Shown here in pieces: positions 39,101 to 53,042 of a stretch of DNA of 64,000 nucleotides (positions within the stretch are counted from its first letter, which is position 1; each line of letters opens with the position of its first letter). Below the pieces are notes generated by a model. That model was not told where the DNA came from, did not search any database, and saw nothing but the letters and a program-made list of their open reading frames with translations. Source of the DNA: Acanthochlamys bracteata (taxonomy: Eukaryota > Streptophyta > Magnoliopsida > Pandanales > Velloziaceae); the NCBI GenBank assembly GCA_019914995.1, contig CM034127.1, positions 5,952,001-6,016,000 of the forward strand. Reading direction: 5' to 3'. Made by a program: the position numbers and the translations under genes.

Positions 39101-42100
39101 GCAACTAATGTTCAATAACTTCCTTCTACCATCAAATGCGGGATCAGCTGATCCTTTTACAGATTGGCCATGACAGGATATAAGACCTTAGTAAAACATG
39201 GATAGAACGTTACCAAACTATAATTAATGTTCAAACAGAAGAAACAAGCCAAACAGATGAACTATGTATAAGCTGAACAATCCCCTTTTGCTACTCCTAA
39301 GCGAGGACTGTTCTGTATTTAAGTAAGCTTGAGGGTGAAGAGTCCTCAAAGAATCCAAGGCCACTAATGACATAAAGCGATAGCACAGCATCGCTGTTAA
39401 GTATTTAAAGTTTCGCTTTTGTTGAGTATTATTAATCTTTACCTAGGCTTTAATTTGGTATAAATGATCAAGGTTACTGATCAATGAATGTTTAAACAAA
39501 ATGTAGAGGTAGATGCTAGTTAGGTTCGGGAGTTGGCTTGCGATGGGGTAAGTGTTGATCGACCCAATATTTAATCCACTTAAACCATAGATATAAGTGG
39601 TCCGCAATAACTTACTCTTGCTGGAAGCTTCTTCCTCTCTTCTTCCTTCACTATCCAACAGCTCAACGCTCTCCTCTTGCTTTCAAACAGTTGACTGCCA
39701 ATTACATTGGCACAAACTTAATTTTTTCTCTTAGCTTTTGAATAGATCTCATTGATATGGACCACAATCGGGAACTAACCTATTTGTGCTCTTAGAGTTG
39801 TATTCAGATCAGGACGACAAGGGTTGATTTTGGATGCTTCATTCTGTTTCCAGAATTCATACAGTTACCTGTTTCTATTTATATTTATCCACGTCAGAAT
39901 GAGCGAGAGTAAAACACAATAAGAGCTCTCAGAACTTAAGTTCGTATGACTGCCAATACTCACAGAAAATAAGAATATCAACTGCTATAGATGAAGCTAA
40001 TGTGTTGGAGTTTAGATCCATAAAAGATATGTCTGTGCATTCATACCCATATAATATGGAATTAAAATTGAATGAGCAAAACATACCACCCAGATCTGAC
40101 TGCATTTTGAACAAGGCGGATGCTTAGTGGTGCATAACCAGAGAAGATATAAGATATATCATTCGGGCTGCATATGAACCAAAAGTTTATGTCAAGGATC
40201 AGGACTATCATCAGCAGGAAAATGGTAAGGCAGCAAAAATGAAGTCTGACAAGACTAAGAGGTCTCTAAATATTCTAATTAGTGATAATTAAGAGCAGGC
40301 ACAAAATGCAAATTCTTAACGTGCAAATCTGAATTTTACGATGAAGCATCCCCTAAACATTGTCTAGACAACATATCCAATTCAACTTTAGTTTAGGCTA
40401 AAGTTGAACCAGTTGTGTTGTCTAGACAGCATTCAGGGGTACACCCTAGCCTTGTAAACTTGTGGCATGAATACGTAGACCTCTTGATGATAACCAACAG
40501 TTGATTTGGTTTCAAAAATCAAATGCTGATGGTATCGTCACATGCACAAATTATTTGTATGAAGAACAAGCTGAGAACAAAATCATCAACATGGCTCATT
40601 GCTCAGTTCTAAAAAGTAACTGAGAAATAGAATCGAACTATTTGTTGCACTTAGCATATAACCTCAAACTCTTACATGACTTTTTAAAGTATTATGCTAC
40701 TAACACAGACTGCTTTTTATTGAACGCAATCTATGAAATCCCAAAAGTTTGCAAGTGGAAAGGAAGGGATCCAAATGGTGAGGGGTTCTATGCCACAAGT
40801 TTAGGTATAACGTTTCTGCAGATACGTACAGTAACTAAAGCTAATCAAGACCCAAATAGGGACACTTCCATTCATGTGCACATGATTCTATTTAAACTAC
40901 CTCATTTAGTAAATATGGAAATAAGAAATCATATAAAGGCAGGAAGTCTTGTTTCAATACAGAAAGAGAAAACTATTTTACTAAAAAACATGATATATAT
41001 ATATATATATTACTTGGCAGTATCCGTGTCGTCAACTATTAGTTGGAGTGCTTTCATAATTGTTGGCCAGCTGCTTTTTGTTTCCTGCATAAGAAATAAA
41101 CTCAAATTCAATTAAGATCAGATATGCCAAAGTAAAGGCATTTTCCCAAAGAGAAGGTCATCCAACTAGATGATTGTCAGTTAATATATCTAACGTGAAG
41201 CAGAAAATACATATTGTATACCAAAATCAATTTAAAAAACAGAAAAAAAAAAGTAGCTAAATGAACTACAACAAAATGAAGGTGAAGGTCACATGCCTGT
41301 CTCTTAAAGAGGCCTGCTTTTTCCAAATTGTTCAGTGTGAACATGTGCTCAAAACCATAGCTATGAAGTATCTCCCTCCTAAGTCAAAATAACCGACAAA
41401 CACCAATTTGTAATGTTGCCTAAGAGAGTTTAAGCAGAGAATTTTACTGAAAATTAAATATGAGTAAAACCATAATTCATAAAATATGATCTTTTACTGA
41501 TGGACACATATGCTTCTCCTTAATAAAACAGTGCAATCCCTATACCAAACAACTGTAAAGAGTCTCACAGGTGTCAAAAACAAAAGAAAAAAAAAGAAAA
41601 TGAAATTGATTGTGAAAGCAGTACCATAGTAGAATAATCCAAAACTCCAACAACATAACCTATGGGCTTTTACGACCAATAAAATTAGAACGACATGTGA
41701 CAATAATAACGGCATGCTATATAAAATAGAAAAAACCTAATATTGTATGACAAATGCCAAACCGTTCTTGACAAGTCAAGATTATATCTGCTAACGTACC
41801 CAATATAGCTGCTAGAATATCATGCACAGGTAATATCTCCTGGAAACTCCACCAGTGTGGATTTTTCCATGTAGCCAGTCACAAACTTCGGTAAAGGAGG
41901 AGGGTTATCGAAACGTTCCAGTACTCACATAGTACTCGCACTTCTATGAAGACAAACATATCTCTTATCCAAAACCCATAGTGTTGCGTATAATATAACA
42001 TAAAATTACATGCATGTTTTATACATTTGGTTGTTTGTTGGTTCATATATTTTAAAACTGTTACTTTTTTTACTTTATGACAGAAGTTGTTTACGTTTTT

Positions 42101-45100
42101 TGGTAAAAAAAAATCCAAACGGACAAAAAATTACATGTTGGTTGTTTTTATTTTTAGATCATATCCAATTGAATTTTGAATTTAAAGTATGTTCTGGGCT
42201 TCATATAAACAAGAAATGCATAGGATTTTTTGGTACTACAGTGCTAACACAGGTCGGTAGCCACCACTAAAATCCCATCAAAACTTTACAATTCTTTGAA
42301 AAGGATCCATATTGCCAACCCCACTTAGTTGGGATAACCATTGGTTCAAGAAGAAAAAAATAAGAAGGTAAATGTCACCTAAAACCTCGGCGCATCAAGT
42401 ACCTATTTGAATAATAAGTAATAAGTATATTTACAGTCATACTTAAAGTATGTATAAGCTATTGCCTTGTTAAAATGCATTAGCATTTTCATATCTATTT
42501 CATCTTCTTTTGAGAAACATAACTATGTAGCTTCATGTGAAGCTTTTCTTCTTCCAACTAGGCAATGGTTCCTGAAGCGGTACCAATCATTTGAAAACAT
42601 ACAAACCATTCTTATAAACAATAGCCTACTAGAATTTGGGGTGTCTCATTCTTATAAGGAAAAAATTAGAAATAGATTAGCAACAAGGTGGCACTACTTT
42701 CTAATATTGTATTGACATTTAATCTGTGTAAGCAACATTAGATCTACCAAGTGGCTGTAAAATCATGATCTATAATATATGTCCAAGTAATTGAAGATGA
42801 CGATAAAAATCAAAAGCATTTTTCCATTTTTTTCTTTATAAAACTGATAGATTCCTTGAATCGCCCAGCCTCGGTTAATGTTGTTTGAATTTAGTCAATA
42901 AATAGTTCTAGACATGGAACCTATCAGTAGATTAACAACAATGACGGTCAAACGAAATGATAAAGAATATCGAACAATTAAAATTGAACTTAAATGGGAG
43001 AAAGCGATAGCAGAATCTTCTAAACTCTTCGCGCCTGATGTGTGTTTAGATACAATCACAACAAGTATCTCAAACAGTAGTATCAGGACATGTCAACATT
43101 AAGGTTTCAAACAATCATGAGTCTTGAATTATCAGATTTCTCCTGACACACAAGTTAGACTCAAACTTACAAGTCAAAGATACAAATAGTTGATTTCCTA
43201 ACAAAACTAACCTAGCAAATTAACTAGAAGAAAGTTTAAATATTTACTCAAGAATTCTCTCATCCAAAAATCGGATATAGCTTATAGAGAAAGTAAGATG
43301 GACACAGAGAAAAGGAATACCAGTAATCATACCTTAGGTAGTCAAAGTTTTTCTTGGGCAACCCAGAGTTAGTGACAGAAAACAAGACAAGAAGGCGAAG
43401 CACGGCAATAATTGGCTCCTGCTTATGGATCATTTCCTCTATGTATTCAAAGCATCTGAAGTTGAGCAATAAACCAAAGAATGAACAAATCATTATGCCC
43501 TATATTTAACAGGGAGCATCACATTGTACATATGATTTATCAGAGTTCAGGATGGAGAACTGCACTTCCTTCAAGTGATGGGGAGCGAGTGCATTCATGA
43601 AATATTAAAAAACAGAGGCACCATATCTTAATTAGCAAGTATAGTGTCTTACATCTCAAAGTTCTGCATCTCCAAAATTGTTTGCTCCATGTCCAGACGG
43701 CCATGGAATGACGGCTTGCAAGTGTAGCTTTGCAAATGTTGAGCAAGATTAACATGCCTCTAAAACAACACATATTGACAAATAAGCCTCCTGAGTATAT
43801 ACTTGAGAAACCAACCAATGTGAAAACGCTCCTACCGCTATTTCTGGAAGCGAGTTGAGCTTTTTAACAAAATCCTTTAACTCGGAGACAGATTGGGACT
43901 GCAAGCATACGTGTGAACAAACTAATTAATGGCAAATCATAAGAAAATGGTCAATGTGAGACGTTCTACATAATGGAAATATAATCTTACATTAACACCA
44001 TAACAGTAACACTATAACATAAGTACTATGCTGGCAAATTTCTTAAAATATTTAATGTAATGAAGCTGCCTAAACTGAAGCCAAAAGATCATTCACACTG
44101 AACTGATAAAGCAAAGTGCATAGTCACTATCAAAGTTTACAGGTACATTATACCAATTCCAGCTAATCAAGTTCAATGTTATCACATCTGATCCCACAAT
44201 ATGAACATGATCTAAAAAGTAATTACTACTTGAAGCTGTCTGAACTCATCCTGCCAAGTACTGATTAAAAGAATATTAATAAATACTAAAAAGAATAAAT
44301 GCACAAAATAGATGATAATCACGAAAACCACATACTATATATAGTGACTTAGCTAATGGTGTACTGCCAAGTTTTACTAGTATGGACCGCCTCACATGAC
44401 AAAAGAATGAAGATTATTGCAAGGTTCAAAGTGTTGCCATTACCGTAGTTTTCACTTCGGCATAATCTTGTTGTATAGAGGTTGCCTTTTGTCGCAGAAC
44501 CTGACCATTAATATGATTATTTTAGCGAGCCAATCAGAGAGAATGATAACATTCAAGTTATGTTGACTCTCAGAAAAAAATACTATAGGAGAACTGGCAA
44601 ACCTGAACGACGACTTCAAAATTCAAATCTCGAATCTCTTTAAACAATTTATCACTTTATTATGACACACAACAAAGAATAAGTTAGAAAGCCAAAATTA
44701 TCACAAAGAGTATTAAACAGATATGTATGGTTATTGAGTCATATAAAAAGTAGATAGGATCATAAAGTTGATCTTCTAAGAAGTATATATAGCCATTAAC
44801 ATGCTGAGAATATGTATGTACATCTTTACGAGCACCATCCTATCTTAGCTACACAATGAAGCAACCCTTGCTTCTAGAGATTTTAGTCCTAATTATGATA
44901 AAAGCTACAATCTGACATCAATGCCAATTGAGTTTGACTAGCTGTATTGCATCTCTTTTAGATAATAATCACAGTCTCCACCATTTTGCTCTCTTTCTCA
45001 ATGCATCCGATACAAACCTTAAGTTTTCCATATCAACTCTAACGAAATATTATTCTCTTGGTCTATTTTCTTGTCAAATGCTTCAATGTCACTTTGTAAA

Positions 45101-48100
45101 TGGAGCTTCCTTTAATCTTCTTAAACGTGGAAACCATATAGTCTAACATCCCATACGGTTCTCAACTATACTGCTGCAAGGTTCCTTCGATCACTCTAAA
45201 ATGTTCTCCATAAGAACTGTCACAAGGATTGGAGTCTACTCTGAGATAAAACCTTTCACCAGTCACTCCATCATAGAGGTATAAAAATAATCTAGATATC
45301 ATTTCTACATCTCCAAGCCTAATCTAAATCTCCCACTCACATTTAAGTGAGATGCAAGTATGTCAGCAAACAAAAAAAGATAGCAAAAAAGGCAACTACA
45401 AATGCATAAGCTAAAGCTTTAGAAATACTTTTATTCAACCAACCTTGAATTTAGTGGCACCTTTGTCTTCTTTCCATCTTGTGGGCCACCCATGATAGAA
45501 GCATCAAGCTCAACAGAACCACTATTTATTTGCAAAATCTACATCACAACTATCAGACAAGAATCTCATAAAATGACTTGTTAAGGCCAGCATGTAATAG
45601 AAACTTAGCAAGATAAATGATTAATATAAAATTATAAATCATGAACAGCTAAATCAAGAGTGTCAACTATGAGAAAAAGAAGATTCTTTGTGTAGCTAAT
45701 ACACTCTGATAGTACAAGCACGAGTGAGGAATTAATGCCAAAGCCATGTAAAAATGGAGATTGGGTGAGGTAGAAATGGTTTTGCAGCATTTTTCCAGAA
45801 TATGTCGAAATTTGAGTACAAGAAAGTACTAGGCAAGGGTTACATGAGCCAAAATTAATTGACTTTTGTATAAAAATATTATAAGTAGGCATTACTTCAA
45901 AAATCAACAATCAAAAGAATTTTCTGCATATACATAAATATAAAGTGCACAATCTTTGAACTTTAAGTACTAAAATACAAAATTTATAGCTTTTGAGAGG
46001 CTATATATACATTCAAATGATAAAATCTAAAGGTGCATGCCCATAGTAACTGTACTGACCTCATCAAGTAGTCCTTCGTATGTAAGCTGGAAGCACATGG
46101 GAGTTACCATATCAACCTGTGGTCCAAAAAGCAAGTGTATACTTTCTAGTTTATAACCCTTCAAACATCACTTATACTATGAGAATAAAAAGTAAGAAAC
46201 TAATGTGATGAATGTTTCTATATTCAAATTACTTTTAAATTCTTTAAGACATTGGAACAGTTTGCCACCTAATGCCCAAATGTAAACAAATACGGAACCT
46301 TGCAAATGTAATAAACATAAGTTTACCTCACGGTCCAGCAAAATGAGCATATCTATTCCCGGAATTCCCATCTAAACAATCATCAACAAACCACTTGATA
46401 TAAGCCACTAAATAAATAAATAAATAAACAAAAGAGTATAAAAGGAGAATCCAGAACAGAATTACATCAGATGAGTTGACTGGCTCTTCCGCTTGCATGC
46501 TATTTAGAATGTCAGCAACTCTGGTTGAAGCTTTTCCCTTAGCCCTCACATTTGGTATCACACCGAAGGAAAGCTGCAACATGATAAGAAAAAAGAAGAA
46601 TAATATTCAAAAGGGAAATACATGGTTTTGGTAATTTTGCAAAAAACATGCATGACAAGAAATCATACACTTGCTGCTACTAAAGAAAATTTAAGCATCA
46701 CAAGGCAAACATAAACCAGAAATTAAACACTATGAAGACAAGATATCCTTGTATAAATTTAGTCTGCGACTTTTTGACAGATCAAGCAAATAACAATCAT
46801 TTAAAAGAAATCTCAGTCACTAGAAAACAAAAAGTCACATCCACATTTGGTATACCAAAACAGTTGGTAGACCGAGTCTATAAAGATTTTTTTTCCTTTT
46901 AAGTTGTGCAAGCAAACAGTAGTTCTAAGTAAACATTTAAAAGGGGCTAAATTGCACTAGTCACCCATATGGTTTCACCAAAGTACAGGTTTATCCCCAA
47001 GATTTACTTTGATGCATTTTCGTCTGTATGTAAATCACGAAGGACCCTCCTATACAAGCCAGTCTGTATTTTAAGAGTTCGTTTAGATCTCAAAAAACAT
47101 GCTGTGTGGCAACTAATGCCTCATCAGCCACATACAGTGTTCAACAAACATCATTTGATAAAAAGAAAGACAGTGAGGCCTTCTTGAAAGGAAAAAAACC
47201 ACATAGACAAAAATGGACCAAAGTAAACATTGGGACCAAACTGCACTATTGGTGAAACTACATTCTACCGTCCATCATTCCAAATCTAAGGCTAACTGCA
47301 CTCAACGACTACTGCAATTCAGCCATTTAAAAGATGAAAATACTTCGAGCTGCATGATCACATGTACTTCTAGCTGGCAGAATATTTTCCCAACACTACA
47401 AGGCTACCTCTTTTCCTTGACTATATGCAATTTGAGCTGAGTTTTATGTGTCAAGGTACTCAATTGGTAATTTCATCTAGGTTGAATTCAGATCTTAGTT
47501 GCTCACATCAAATGACATATGTTACTGCTCAAATCTCCTCTGTCTAAGAGCTCTAAAGCACCCTCCATCTACCAAATTCGCACTTCTCCAGCATTTGCAG
47601 TCATTGATGTCTGTGTCCAAAACTTAACAAACTCCTTTAGTGATCTTCATCCCCCATTCATAAACTAATCTAGCTCCTCCATTTGGACCTATATAATACG
47701 AGCCTCCAAGTGGAACCCCAAGTCTTTAAGTCCTCACATTGCCATCCTCCACTTACAAGGTGAGGGTATACCTCTCTTCATCTCTACTATTACCTATTCT
47801 ATATAGAGTTCTTCACGGTTCACCCCTTTGTCCAAAAACCTTCTGCAGTATTGTTCACAAGCAGTTCTTATATATATTTTTTGCATTGCATTTGCTTCAT
47901 TGAAAAGAAGTTCATGGACACAAGTCCCATAATTATATAATTGAATCACATCCATGAATCATTATGCCAACAACAAACAAAAGGTGCTAACATAATCAAG
48001 TCGGTTGCTGTAAAATCATACCTCCAACTTATGAATGGCTTTAGCAACATGCCAAAGGGAACTTATATCCCCATCAACTTGACATTCCTATAAGCATAAA

Positions 48101-51100
48101 TACCTTTAGTGATACGAAATAGTCTAGGAAAAACTTGAATGAACATTGAACGGGCTGCTTAACATTTTAACATACCTTACAAGCCAGGTCAATTTCAAAA
48201 GATAAAACATCCTCATCCAATGGTATCATATACAAAGGGCATTCTCCTAAAGTAAGCAACTGATGAACTTTCTCCTCCTCCAATATCTGTATATGAAAAC
48301 AGACTAACCCTTGGAATTATCATTGACAAAAGTAATTAGGATAACAGAGTTTTTAAGTGATCCATATGGTGAAAAACTTTAATGCATCCAACTTACTCAT
48401 ATACAACCGGCAAGTCCTATATTCTCAGTAAGAAATCATGTGTACTGACAGACATTATCAAATAGAAATGACTCATAGCTGTTCATAGAATATTTTTCAA
48501 TTTGAGAAGGTTAAGAAAAGAAAAGGGAAAAAAATATCATAAGGATATATATTAAAAAATTAATAGAATTGCGTATAACCAATCCAAGCAAACCAGGGCA
48601 AAATAAGCCTAGGGACCAGTCTCTAAATTCTCTGATTATCATGGCTTAAGTTTCCAATTGTATCACCCACTACGAAGCAGAGACATGTCTTGGGAGGTGC
48701 CATGTATGCGTCCAACACATACCAGAGCCTTCCCTAAATACCCCTTCTCAGACACATTTCAGAAGTTAGTTATAGTTTCCACTATAGAACACTATAAGGG
48801 CACCTAATACTCACGTTTTCTAAGCTAAACATACCCTTAAGCATAATTTAACATTCCTTAGAAAAAATCGGTGATTATGAGTACTCATCTAGTCATCTAT
48901 ACCAACAGATAATTTGAAATGCAGAAGGCTTGCTGTATAACTACGGCGGCCATAATAATTATGTTTTGGACTTTTGTTAATCTTAAATAAGTCGTTGTTC
49001 TAAATATTGACAAACACATAGTAGGCACTTATCATAAGTAGCAAATCCTTCACATACTTTTTATTATAGGAGTATGCTTCCAAGTATATTTTTCCGCACA
49101 CTTAAGAGTATTTACATATAAATCTCTTTTCTTACCATGTCCTACCCCTATTGTGCTCACGCCTTTTAAATATTGCAGTGTCGTGTGTCCATGTCGTGTC
49201 ATATCCGTGTCCATCCTTCATAGACGCACAACTACTTCAAGTTTTACTTTGATATGTCATGGCATAAAATCAATTTTGCTGCCGACTAAATAGGGGTGGC
49301 AATATATGATCCAATCTGAAATTTCAATCCGACCGACCTATTTAATTCAGATTAGAATTGACAATTTTGACCCGTATAAATTTATGAATTGAATTAGAGT
49401 TAAAACGAAATTTGACCTGGTTATTAAATGAATCGACCAGAAACTGACCCAAAAATCCAAATTGCCATTCCTAAAAGAAATAACTCTTTCCTGATTTTCC
49501 CTTACCGTATAATAAAAGTTTTTATCAACAAAAAAAATCGATAATATAATAATTTAAAAATTATTATAATTATATTGTATTTATAATTAATCATTTACTT
49601 TCATTCTTTAATAAAATAGTGCAAGTTGAGAATTATGATATTATCAAAATTATTACTATATAGGTATTTTTTTAATTACAAATTTGAATTTTGTATAAAG
49701 ATCTTTATCAAAATTTTGCCAGCTAGATATGTTTATCAAAATTTTTATCAAAAATATTATTATATATTTATAATTATAAAAATTTCAGTTGTCACCACAT
49801 ATTTTTTTAAAATAATATAAAATCTTTTTGAAGCATTAAAGAACTGATGAAGATATTAAGAAATGTACATTTTAATGAATACTCACAAGATCTTTTCACC
49901 AAGAACATCGTACAACATTCATTTCAACTGATTTTATAATCACTCAAGCTTAAAAGTGTAAAAATAAAATAATAAATTAATTATTTAAAAGGGTCGATCC
50001 GAATTTAATTCGGTTATTAAATAAAATTAGGTTATAATTGAACGAATTTGACCAGATTATTAAATAGATCAATCCGAAACTAACAAACCAACCCAAATTG
50101 CCATCCCTACAATTAAATATGATTAAGGATGTTTTAGCAGTAATAGCATGCATAGTATGTGAAACCTACACATAATAACTTGAAGGGAGTAGCGAAGTAA
50201 CAAAACAAAATTTATATATGCCAAAAAGCATAGATAACAATAATGAAAAGTACAATTTTATCAGTTTACTTTCAATTTTTACTATTAACTTAAAAACTTG
50301 GAGAGAGTAATGAAGCAACAAACAAAAACTTATATAATGAAAAGGACAATTTTATCATTTTACTTTTAATTTTACTATTAACTTGACAACTAGTCTCCAA
50401 CGACATCCATTTTAAAATAAGGGGTTATTTATAGAACATAACAAAGGAGGTAAATATTAAATAATGACTCTTAAGTAAGCACCATTAAAAGTAGAATGCT
50501 TTCAAACACCACTTATGCTTTTCAAAACTACAAATAACAACAATACCCACTATCTTTTCTCAAAATTCATAAGTAAAATGAGGAAAAAATCTTAAACTAT
50601 TAGTTTGTATGTACTAATACTTTTATTCCAACTATTAAAAACTAAATCTAGTGTAACACAATAACAACAAACTAAGGAGACGTTAGACATTGCTTTCCAA
50701 GTGCTTATCACTCCAAATAAGCACTTCGTGTTTCCCAATAAATATTCTCCAGTATTTTACATTTTTTTTTAAATTTTAGAAAGTAAAAAAGAAAAATGTA
50801 AATCGTAAATCTTTATATGTATAATTTTTATTACTTTTTTTAAAGTAAAAAATGTCAAGCTCCAAAATACCCTTCATTTTATAAAGGCTCCAATTCATAA
50901 GCACTCAGTACTCTATGCTTTTGTACCACTTGAATGGGGTCAACTATATCAATCCATTTTTTCATTCCGTTCGATTATAAATCAGATTTAACAAAAACTA
51001 ATCCCTCTAAATCCTTCACCATCACCCTAAGCCAAATTAATTTTGGTTTACTATTTTTTCTCCTAAAGTGTTCTGATAGAATCGCATGGAAGATCTTTAG

Positions 51101-53042
51101 GTCTGTGCAAGACGCGTCAGAACCACCTAAGCCTACCATTTCTTAACTTGTTCGCCATCGGCACAACAACTGCTTGTCAGCGTATATTCTTATTTAAAAT
51201 TTTGTTTATTCCAGTATATCCACAAATCTATTTTAACATCTTCATTTTTTCTATGTTTATTTTCATGAACATTTTGACCTTTGATGGCCTAGCACTCCGT
51301 ATACGGCAGAATGACTATTTTACAACACTAACATTTAGTCTTTAAGGGATTTTCTTATCACACAAATTTTAGGTGATACCTTGCCATTTCATCCACCCTA
51401 GTTTAATCCTATGCAAACATCTTTTCAAGCTTTTCTTTCTTATGAATAATCGAACATAAATATTTGAAACTATCACTTTATGGTACAGCACAATTATCTA
51501 TGGCAACAGAAATATTTTATCATCATTATTATATTTACTAAAATGATAATGCATGATTCTGTCTTAATCCTACTTAATTTAATATTTTTAGACTCTAAAA
51601 TACTACTCCAAATTTTCAATTTAGACGTTTTTTTTTTGTCTCATCGACTAAAACTATATCATCAACAAATAAAATATATCATGATACTTCATCCTAAATA
51701 TGTCGATTGCATCCATCCCACTACTAAAACAAATAAATAAGGACTTAAAACTAAACTTTAATGTAATCCTATAGTAATAGAAAACTATGTGCTACTATCA
51801 CCATTATAATATACTCAAGTGACTACTCCATCGTACATATCCTTAATAACCTTACATATTAAAAAAATATTATTCCAATAGCTCATTGTTTTAATTTTTT
51901 CAAAACATGCAACTTCTTGAGCAAGGTTTTAAGAGACAGATGTATTCTAACAACATCTTGATAGGTCTAATCTGATGTTTTAAATACTCCGTTGATTCTC
52001 TAGAGCTTCAACATGCTGTGACATATAAAATTTTGCTTATAAATCCAATTATTGTAATCTATTGCTTGTAGTTACCTTCTCACAGGCGACTGTTCTTCTT
52101 GGGACAAAATAAACAAAGTACTCTCTTTGAAGTCCTTTAGCTTGGTCATTCTGTATGTGTGACGCTATAAACTTTGCCCATTTAAGTTCCGAACGAACAA
52201 GATACATTACTTTCGAGCATTCAGTTTGTACAGGATCAGCAGAGAGATATCGCACTTCTGCCCCATTTTCCTATTTAAGATTTAAGAATAAGACGAACAG
52301 CAAATCAGAAATCACTTTTCACTTCTGGTGAGTCAAAATAATAAATCATAAAACTTTAGAATAAGAACTAACAATCGCGCCAAAATTTTGAAATTTCAGG
52401 AACATCAGAATTCACAGACACAGATTTTCCTTTTCCTAAAAGATACACAATCTAGGTAAGTAGCTTTCTTAAAAAGATACCAATATCCTCCAAACGCTTC
52501 AGATGAACTTATAAGAAAATGTGGGCATCAAGCATTAACTCCATTACCTTATTTTCTAGAAATCTGTAAGCATGAACTAAAGCTAACGACCATTTGTCCT
52601 TCTTTTACAATTCAAACAAAGCCTAGTTCATACTCAATGATCCATTTGCATAGAGCTGTGAAGAAATACCGCACCTTGAGGACCGAAGTCTGAATGAGAA
52701 GCGAGAGCGAACCCCCGAGCTTCGGATCGACAACCAAGCACTTCTTCCCTCGAACCTATGCAGACAAATTTAAATCACAATCAAGGAGAACTTGCATCAC
52801 AAAACATGACAAAAAATCTCAATGAAAGAGAGGAATCGAGATTGAACTCACGTTGCGGAGAATATTCAGAAGATCTTTCTTCGATTTTTCCCTACCACCA
52901 TCGAAATTTGCATAAAGAAAATTTCCACGGATCAAGAATACGGAAAAAAGAAATTGAGAGAAAATAATGAAAACCGAATCAAGTCGAACCTTATAGAACC
53001 GAGATTAAGAGGAGCATTATCGATATTAGGGATCTGAGCCAT
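36152..53042 (-). CDS. VPS33: VPS33, SM-family subunit of HOPS/CORVET
   Basis: Twenty-two exons, in gene order: 52990-53042, 52852-52891, 52675-52755, 52076-52270, 48176-48286, 48022-48087, 46466-46573, 46327-46371, 46060-46116, 45444-45538, 44603-44654, 44444-44500, 43836-43898, 43653-43759, 43333-43455, 41297-41378, 41014-41084, 40087-40167, 38902-38959, 38757-38812, 37887-37980, 36152-36241. The sum is 1785 nt, 594 residues; I recall about 592 for Arabidopsis VPS33. Sec1/Munc18 landmarks: [10 protein letters not shown] near 33, [10 protein letters not shown] near 112, [15 protein letters not shown] near 225, [14 protein letters not shown] near 400, [12 protein letters not shown] near 475 and [18 protein letters not shown] near 540. 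It binds SNAREs to drive late-endosome and vacuole fusion. Introns are GT...AG except after exon 16 (GC...AG). The last residues differ from the family (see finding). Confidence 0.95.
37759..37774. repeat. (GT)n microsatellite
   Basis: An uninterrupted GT dinucleotide run of eight units near the 3' end of VPS33, in the last intron. Confidence 0.9.
38290..38404 (+). mobile_element. SINE relic in a VPS33 intron
   Basis: A GAGGTGGAGGGTTCAAATC string (B box at 38338-38348) is preceded by CCCTCTTCAAAGGAGAGG, as in plant tRNA-derived SINEs. An AAAGAAAAAG-type purine tail runs to about 38404. The A box is weak and no target duplication was found. Confidence 0.5.
38405..38500 (-). mobile_element. 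Possible second SINE relic, opposite orientation
   Basis: The minus strand carries an ACAGTTCGAGTCTTG string (B-box-like, 38434-38446) about 40 bp downstream of CTCAGCAATGGGCAG. It abuts the A-rich tail of the previous SINE. Support is limited to the B-box-like motif. Confidence 0.3.
40992..41012. repeat. (TA)n microsatellite beside a VPS33 5' splice site
   Basis: The TA run ends next to the donor of the intron after exon 17 (exon end 41014). On the coding strand the donor reads GTAATATATATATA, so intron positions +3 onward are microsatellite. Confidence 0.85.
42301..42340 (+). mobile_element. Short fragment resembling the 3' end of an RTE-type LINE
   Basis: GGATCCATATTGCCAACCCC followed by ACTTAGTTGGGATAA matches, from memory, a phrase found at the 3' ends of plant RTE-clade LINEs. 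Only about 40 bp are seen, within the VPS33 intron between exons 15 and 16. Confidence 0.35.
46930..47270. repeat. Repeat-like segment in a VPS33 intron
   Basis: It starts GGGGCTAAATTGCACTAGTC and ends near GGGACCAAACTGCACTATTG. The two edge phrases are direct-repeat variants of a string common in dispersed plant repeats, and a related phrase (GGGGACTAAATTGTGCC) occurs near 26555. Ends and family are unknown. Confidence 0.3.
49292..50110. mobile_element. hAT-like element in a VPS33 intron
   Basis: Inverted ends AGGGGTGGCAAT and (right end, reverse-complemented) GTAGGGATGGCAAT enclose subterminal repeats of the type GACCTGGTTATTAAATGAAT and GACCAGATTATTAAATAGAT. The 8-bp flanks GACTAAAT (49284-49291) and AATTAAAT (50111-50118) agree at 6 of 8 sites. 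There is no transposase. Confidence 0.55.
50930..51990 (-). mobile_element. Decayed RTE-type LINE remnant (tentative)
   Basis: The right-to-left reading ends in GGATTGATATAGTTGACCCC, a variant of the RTE 3'-end phrase also seen at 42301. The following 1 kb has scattered short open stretches but no reverse-transcriptase motif I can name. Its extent is a guess from base composition. Confidence 0.3.

Larger units (their letters stand above)
48287..52075. other. VPS33 intron between exons 4 and 5
   Basis: At 3.8 kb this is the longest VPS33 intron. It holds the hAT-like element at 49292-50110 and a LINE-like remnant at about 50930-51990. A possible further decayed TIR element lies at about 50680-50930, with inverted AAGTGCTTAT and ATAAGCAC-type edges. 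No gene is embedded. Confidence 0.5.
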
